Shown piece by piece: positions 14,746 to 17,834 of a stretch of DNA of 17,834 nucleotides (position 1 is its first letter; the number at the start of each line of letters is the position of its first letter). The translations under genes were made by a program, and so were the position numbers. Source of the stretch: Porphyromonadaceae bacterium (GTDB taxonomy: Bacteria; Bacteroidota; Bacteroidia; Bacteroidales; CAMTPD01); the NCBI GenBank assembly GCA_003447595.1, contig DLYT01000106.1:6365-24198 (forward strand), written 5' to 3'. Under the pieces are notes generated by a model, which saw only the letters and a program-made list of their open reading frames with translations, was not told where the DNA came from and did no database searches.

Positions 14746-15933
14746 ATGCACGATTATGTAAAGGTTTTTTTAAAACCTAAAAAAGAAGAATCATTAAAGC
14801 GTTTTCACCCTTGGGTGTTCTCAGGAGCTATTCGTAATATTGAAGGTGAACCTGCAGAAGGAGAGGTGGTAAACGTTTATGATGTAAATGGCCGTTTTTT
14901 AGCTGTAGGTCATTATCAGATAGGAAGTATCGCGGTTCGCTTACTTGCTTTCGAAGAACGCATCATAGATAAAGATTTCTGGAAAGAACGTATCGAAAAA
15001 GCATACGGTATTCGTAAAATGCTTGGTTTGGTAAATGGCGACATCAATAATACGTTTCGTCTTGTGCATGGAGAAGGAGACTCTCTACCGGGATTAGTTA
15101 TCGATGTTTACGCGCATACAGCGGTAATGCAAGCACACTCTGTAGGTATGCACCATGCACGAATGGCTATTGCCGAAGCAATTATGGAAGTATCGGAAGG
15201 TGCTATTCAGAATGTATATTATAAGTCAGAAGCAACGTTGCCATATAAGGCCGATATTGAGCCTGAAGATGGTTACATTGTAGGTGGTAACGTAGAGGAT
15301 ATTGCTGTTGAGAATGGCTTGAAGTTTTATGTAGATTGGCTTAGAGGGCAAAAAACAGGTTTCTTTGTTGATCAACGTGACAACCGTTCGTTGCTAGAGA
15401 AATATTCGAAAGATAAATCGGTCTTGAATATGTTTTGTTATACCGGCGGCTTTTCATTCTACGCAATGCGTGGTGGAGCTAAGGTTGTTCATTCTGTTGA
15501 TAGCTCGGCAAAAGCAATTAGTTTGACTAATAAGAACGTTGAATTAAATTTCCCTGGAGATATCCGTCATGAAGCATATGCTGTTGATGCATTCAAGTAT
15601 CTAGAGAATATGGGGCATAATTACGATCTAATAATTCTCGATCCTCCGGCTTTTGCTAAACATAAAAATGTATTGAGAAATGCCTTGCAAGGTTATAGAA
15701 AACTGAATGCGATTGCATTTGAGAAAATTAAACCGGGTGGAATTATCTTTACATTCTCTTGTTCGCAGGTTGTGAGCAAAGAAAACTTTAGATTAGCTGT
15801 ATTTAGTGCAGCAGCTCTATCGGGAAGAAATGTTAGAATTCTACATCAGCTTACACAGCCGGCAGACCACCCTGTGAATATCTATCACCCAGAAGGTGAG
15901 TATCTTAAAGGGTTGGTTTTATACGTTGAATAG
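14746..15933 (+). CDS. rlmI: Class I SAM-dependent rRNA large-subunit methyltransferase, RlmI-like
   Basis: It probably methylates a cytosine at C5 in 23S rRNA (position 1962 in E. coli numbering for RlmI). The 395-residue length matches the family. An N-terminal PUA-like domain (about 4-75, KRFHPWVFSGAI) is followed by a linker domain and a Rossmann methyltransferase. The latter has SAM motif I LNMFCYTGGFSFYA (227-240), the acidic ribose contact SVDSS (250-254), motif IV DPPAFAK (299-305) and the catalytic-cysteine motif FSCSQ (Cys339). The final ADHPVNIYHPEGEYLKGLVL segment closely resembles the end of E. coli RlmI. It is the last gene of the DUF5063-exonuclease cassette, ended by the hairpin at 15941-15967. 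The exact target base is inferred from the family. Confidence 0.92.
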   Translation: MHDYVKVFLKPKKEESLKRFHPWVFSGAIRNIEGEPAEGEVVNVYDVNGRFLAVGHYQIGSIAVRLLAFEERIIDKDFWKERIEKAYGIRKMLGLVNGDINNTFRLVHGEGDSLPGLVIDVYAHTAVMQAHSVGMHHARMAIAEAIMEVSEGAIQNVYYKSEATLPYKADIEPEDGYIVGGNVEDIAVENGLKFYVDWLRGQKTGFFVDQRDNRSLLEKYSKDKSVLNMFCYTGGFSFYAMRGGAKVVHSVDSSAKAISLTNKNVELNFPGDIRHEAYAVDAFKYLENMGHNYDLIILDPPAFAKHKNVLRNALQGYRKLNAIAFEKIKPGGIIFTFSCSQVVSKENFRLAVFSAAALSGRNVRILHQLTQPADHPVNIYHPEGEYLKGLVLYVE

Positions 15934-15940
15934 ATTAATT

Positions 15941-15967
15941 ACGCAGCTTTAGAGCTGCGTTAATTTT
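15941..15967 (+). terminator. Intrinsic terminator after the methyltransferase gene
   Basis: ACGCAGCT (15941-15948) and AGCTGCGT (15953-15960) form a perfect 8-bp stem with a TTAG loop, followed by TAATTTT. It begins 8 bases after the stop codon. Confidence 0.85.
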
Positions 15968-16051
15968 ATGTTATAGAACACATCTTCGTTAAATGAGGTT
16001 AAGCTAGAGAAAATTCCTAATTATTTAGTGTGTTCTGTAGCATAAATGGTA

Positions 16052-16059
16052 TATATTTG
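16052..16059 (+). promoter_or_regulatory. -7 promoter element of small-RNA copy A
   Basis: TATATTTG is an exact TAnnTTTG match and marks the left end of the conserved repeat. TGTG at 16029-16032, 19 bases upstream, is a weak -33 candidate. Confidence 0.6.
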
Positions 16060-16063
16060 CACT

Positions 16064-16134
16064 GTGTTTTTCATGGTATTAGATTTAAGGTTAGCAATGA
16101 AGATTGGTTGTCGTGAGACAACCTTTTCTTTTTT
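16064..16134 (+). ncRNA. Predicted small RNA, copy A (about 70 nt)
   Basis: The unit has a promoter box, a short transcribed segment and a strong intrinsic terminator, with no gene downstream on this strand. The transcript would start a few bases after TATATTTG (start approximate) and end in the T-tract near 16134. TTTTCAT (16068-16074) can pair with ATGAAGA (16097-16103), with one G-U pair, enclosing an A/T-rich loop. The terminator stem GGTTGTC/GACAACC follows. The 3'-hairpin layout fits a trans-acting regulatory RNA. A 21-codon frame from ATG 16073 exists, but its stop lies past the terminator. Targets are unknown. Confidence 0.6.
16106..16134 (+). terminator. Intrinsic terminator of small-RNA copy A
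   Basis: GGTTGTC (16106-16112), loop GTGA (a GNRA tetraloop) and GACAACC (16117-16123) are followed by TTTTCTTTTTT. This is a textbook Rho-independent terminator. Confidence 0.88.
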
Positions 16135-16197
16135 ATAGCCACTTGTAATATCATAGAAAAGCGTTATCTGAAAATAAAGTTAATTCTGAAACAAAAT

Positions 16198-16213
16198 ACA
16201 CTACATGTAGTGT
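16198..16213. promoter_or_regulatory. 16-base perfect palindrome upstream of small-RNA copy B
   Basis: ACACTACATGTAGTGT is its own reverse complement and ends 18 bases before the copy B -7 box, covering the -33 region. Copy A keeps only a half-site-like TAGTGT (16026-16031) at nearly the same distance. A dimeric regulator site is plausible. Confidence 0.45.
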
Positions 16214-16231
16214 TATATAACATATAAGTGC

Positions 16232-16239
16232 TATATTTG
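16232..16239 (+). promoter_or_regulatory. -7 promoter element of small-RNA copy B
   Basis: TATATTTG is an exact TAnnTTTG match at the left end of repeat B. The -33 region overlaps the palindrome at 16198-16213, and no clear TTG is present. Confidence 0.6.
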
Positions 16240-16243
16240 CACT

Positions 16244-16314
16244 GTGTTTTTCATGGTATTAGATTTAAGGTTAACAATGAAGATTGGTTGTCGTGAGACA
16301 ACCTTTTCTTTTTT
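16244..16314 (+). ncRNA. Predicted small RNA, copy B (about 70 nt)
   Basis: This is a paralogue of copy A with a single substitution (A at 16274) in the region between the two predicted stems. It has the same promoter box, the same predicted 5' stem and the same terminator. Because the flanks have diverged while the transcribed core has not, both copies are probably functional or are kept alike by gene conversion. Confidence 0.6.
16286..16314 (+). terminator. Intrinsic terminator of small-RNA copy B
   Basis: GGTTGTC (16286-16292), loop GTGA and GACAACC (16297-16303) are followed by the same T-tract as copy A. Confidence 0.88.
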
Positions 16315-16390
16315 ATAGACATTTCAAACCCTGTAACTCTTTTGAGAGTGACACTGAGAAAATCTATTTTTTACTTTTTTATTGTGAGTA

Positions 16391-16450
16391 TAAAAAGAAC
16401 TCCGCAATGAGCTTAAGAATCAGAAGCTGTATTGCGGAGTTTGTTTTTTT
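16391..16450. terminator. Strong terminator of iorB, probably bidirectional
   Basis: AACTCCGCAAT (16398-16408) and ATTGCGGAGTT (16431-16441) form a perfect 11-bp stem, extended by an inner AGCTT/AAGCT stem (16410-16414, 16424-16428). On the - strand it is followed by CTTTTTATA and lies just past the iorB stop codon. On the + strand TGTTTTTTT follows, so read-through from the small-RNA units would also stop here. Confidence 0.85.
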
Positions 16451-16462
16451 ATTGTTCAAAAG

Positions 16463-17041
16463 CTATTTTGTTTGAGCTGCTTCGAAACCAGCCTTTAGTG
16501 CTTTTAAGTTTAGATTTACGATGTCTTCGCCTTTACGTCCAAATATATCAAGTATACTGTCTTCAAGCGCATTGTATTCAATGTTTAAAAAAGGAGCAGA
16601 AGCTCCGAGCATTACGATATTTGCAGTGCGAACAGATCCTACTTCCTTTGCAATTGCTTCAACGTCAAGCAAAACATGATTTGGAATCTTTTTGATCTCT
16701 TCATGAATTGCATTAATGTCTGGATAATTATTGATGTTTTCGAATGGTTGTGTGTTCGAAACGATCCATCCCTCTTTTTTTAGATAGGGTAAATATCTTA
16801 AAGCTTCCATAGGTTCTAGTGAAATAATCAAATCAGCAGCACCTTTAGGAATTAGATCCGAAGCAATTGGTTTGTCAGAGATTCGAAGATTTGATTGTAC
16901 ATCTCCACCTCGTTGACTCATGCCGTGTACTTCTGCTTGTTTCATATGAAGATCGTTTTTGATAGCAGCTTTACCAATTACTGCTGCAATAGACAGGATA
17001 CCTTGTCCGCCTACGCCAGAAAGAATTATATCGACTTTCAT
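16463..17041 (-). CDS. iorB: Indolepyruvate oxidoreductase subunit beta
   Basis: This is the small (gamma-domain-type) subunit of indolepyruvate:ferredoxin oxidoreductase, which decarboxylates aryl 2-oxo acids from aromatic amino-acid transamination to aryl-acyl-CoA. In many gut anaerobes the reverse direction is also possible. The protein is 192 residues and full length for the family. It has the N-terminal glycine loop SGVGGQGILSIAAVIG (8-23), the QAEVHGMSQRGGDVQSNLRI segment (35-54) typical of this 2-oxoacid:acceptor oxidoreductase domain, and the late IVMLGASAPF motif. Its ATG follows the iorA stop after a single base, so the pair is translationally coupled. The strong hairpin at 16391-16450 ends the operon. 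Confidence 0.93.
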   Translation of the reverse strand: MKVDIILSGVGGQGILSIAAVIGKAAIKNDLHMKQAEVHGMSQRGGDVQSNLRISDKPIASDLIPKGAADLIISLEPMEALRYLPYLKKEGWIVSNTQPFENINNYPDINAIHEEIKKIPNHVLLDVEAIAKEVGSVRTANIVMLGASAPFLNIEYNALEDSILDIFGRKGEDIVNLNLKALKAGFEAAQTK

Positions 17042-17042
17042 T

Positions 17043-17834
17043 TTATTTTTGAGCTTTCTTTTTTCTACTTAAAGTTTGAATGCACTCTCGTCTTGGTATG
17101 ATAACCGACACTCCTTCATGAGTAATCTCTTTGCGGATAAGTTCCTTCATCTCTTCAAAATACTTTTTAAGAGGAGTGATTACGTGAATGTGATTTTCGT
17201 CTACACCAATACCTTGACAGATAGACTCTATTCGGCCAGTTCCTGCAGAATCTTGTCCACCAGTCATAGCTGTAGTTTCGTTGTCGAGAATTAGAATTGT
17301 GACGTTTGCATTTTCATTCACACAATCCAATAAGCCTGTGATACCTGAATGAGTAAATGTAGAATCTCCGATTACTGCAATTGCAGGATGTACTCCAGCT
17401 TCGCTAGCCCCTTTGGCCATCGTAATAGAAGCTCCCATATCGATACAAGTGTCTATGGCTCTGAATGGAGGAAGAGCACCAAGAGTGTAGCAGCCAATAT
17501 CGCTAAAAACCTTTGCACCTTCGTGTTCTTTTACAACCTCATTAAGCGCATCGTATAGATCGCGGTGTCCACATCCTTGGCACAATGCAGGTGGGCGACT
17601 TTCTACTATAGGCGAAGGTTGATAGAACGATTTGACCTCTTTTCCAAGAGCTTTAGCAACTAAGTCTGGATTTAACTCTCCATCACGAGGTAGGGTGCCA
17701 TCGAGGCGTCCGTGTATTTTGTGATTTGTGTCAAGAATACTTCGTAGTTGCTCTTCAATTACCGGAAATCCTTCCTCCATAATAATTAGCTCTTTGCACA
17801 TTTCAGCTAGTTTCCTTACTTGTTTTAGAGGTAG
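17043..17834 (-). CDS. iorA: Indolepyruvate oxidoreductase subunit alpha (5'-partial, C-terminal part)
   Basis: This is the thiamine-diphosphate-binding C-terminal part of the large subunit. The frame is open through the window edge: codons before the Met at 17801 read LPLKQVRKLAE with no stop, so that Met is internal and the pyrimidine-binding half lies outside. Visible are PPALCQGCGHRDLYDAL, the GCYTLGALPPF and DMGASITMAKGASEA segments, the ThDP/Mg motif GDSTFTHSGITG, and DNETTAMTGGQ. The protein ends at VSVIIPRREC followed by a basic tail. The C-terminal 2[4Fe-4S] ferredoxin-like domain of archaeal IorA is absent. No frameshift or premature stop explains this, because the iorB start follows directly. 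The complex works in the cytoplasm with IorB. Confidence 0.93.
   Translation of the reverse strand, partial: LPLKQVRKLAEMCKELIIMEEGFPVIEEQLRSILDTNHKIHGRLDGTLPRDGELNPDLVAKALGKEVKSFYQPSPIVESRPPALCQGCGHRDLYDALNEVVKEHEGAKVFSDIGCYTLGALPPFRAIDTCIDMGASITMAKGASEAGVHPAIAVIGDSTFTHSGITGLLDCVNENANVTILILDNETTAMTGGQDSAGTGRIESICQGIGVDENHIHVITPLKKYFEEMKELIRKEITHEGVSVIIPRRECIQTLSRKKKAQK

Larger units (their letters stand above)
16052..16138 (+). repeat. Direct repeat unit A (87 bases)
   Basis: It is identical to 16232-16318 at 86 of 87 positions, with an offset of exactly 180 bases. The only difference is G at 16094 against A at 16274. Identity starts at the -7 promoter box and ends just beyond the terminator T-tract. 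Outside these limits the two copies differ strongly. Confidence 0.95.
16232..16318 (+). repeat. Direct repeat unit B (87 bases)
   Basis: This is the second copy of unit A, with A at 16274 as its only difference. There is no target-site duplication, transposase or array periodicity beyond two copies, so it is neither a mobile element nor a CRISPR array. Confidence 0.95.
15934..16462. other. 529-base protein-free region holding a duplicated small-RNA unit
   Basis: No credible protein gene is present. In order, it contains the methyltransferase terminator, a long-spaced inverted repeat (15971-16040), promoter/sRNA/terminator unit A (16052-16138), a 16-base palindrome (16198-16213), unit B (16232-16318), and the strong hairpin that terminates iorB (16391-16450). 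Confidence 0.8.

Noticed and set aside
16052..16318. CRISPR array or mobile-element ends
   Set aside because: There are only two units, separated by a single 93-base interval. Each contains a promoter box and terminator, and no Cas gene, transposase or terminal inverted repeat is nearby.
16284..16695. Small + strand open frames across repeat B and iorB
   Set aside because: They run through two strong terminators or antisense to the conserved iorB gene. The composition looks non-coding.

Overview
The window looks like a chromosomal segment of a Bacteroidales bacterium (Bacteroides or a close relative). The evidence is the gene content: a TonB-dependent-receptor-like barrel with a carboxypeptidase-regulatory-like N-terminus, a Bacteroidetes-type FtsK, a LolA-like chaperone, a DUF5063 gene, and an IorAB pair for an anaerobe. 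Several gene starts are also preceded by exact copies of the Bacteroides -7 promoter element (TAnnTTTG) rather than a sigma70-type -10 box. Most of the window is housekeeping or envelope genes. I see no phage, transposon, CRISPR array, tRNA or rRNA.

Layout. 1-2606 (+): a two-gene two-component operon, an NtrC-type sigma54 response regulator (cut by the left edge) and its PAS-containing histidine kinase, closed by a bidirectional terminator. 2714-5182 (-): an 822-residue outer-membrane beta-barrel protein with a glycine-rich tail. 5423-6070 (-): an Fe/Mn superoxide dismutase that appears to carry an export signal. 6402-8192 (+): a UPF1/Dna2-type SF1 helicase. 8254-8922 (+): a secreted GDSL/SGNH hydrolase, converging on trxB across a perfectly palindromic terminator. 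8985-13273 (-): trxB, a lolA-like gene and ftsK, in the transcription order ftsK, lolA, trxB, with an additional promoter candidate for trxB. 13503-15933 (+): a compact cassette of DUF5063, a DEDDy 3'-5' exonuclease and an RlmI-like rRNA methyltransferase, divergent from ftsK. 16463-17834 (-): iorB and the 3' part of iorA, which together make indolepyruvate oxidoreductase.

The most unusual part is the 529-base protein-free stretch 15934-16462. It holds two copies of an 87-base unit exactly 180 bases apart, identical at 86 of 87 positions. Each copy begins exactly at a TATATTTG promoter element and ends just after an intrinsic terminator (7-bp stem, GTGA tetraloop, T-tract), while the flanks have diverged. 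This is the signature of a duplicated small-RNA gene of about 70 nt. A 16-base perfect palindrome sits just upstream of the second copy only, so the two copies may be controlled differently. This is the best candidate for an undescribed regulatory system here. I cannot tell from the sequence alone whether it belongs to an already catalogued Bacteroides sRNA family.

Secondary points of interest are the apparently exported SOD, a histidine kinase with a substituted G1 box, an IorA that ends without the ferredoxin-like domain of archaeal IorA, and inverted repeats upstream of the barrel-protein, sod and ftsK genes.
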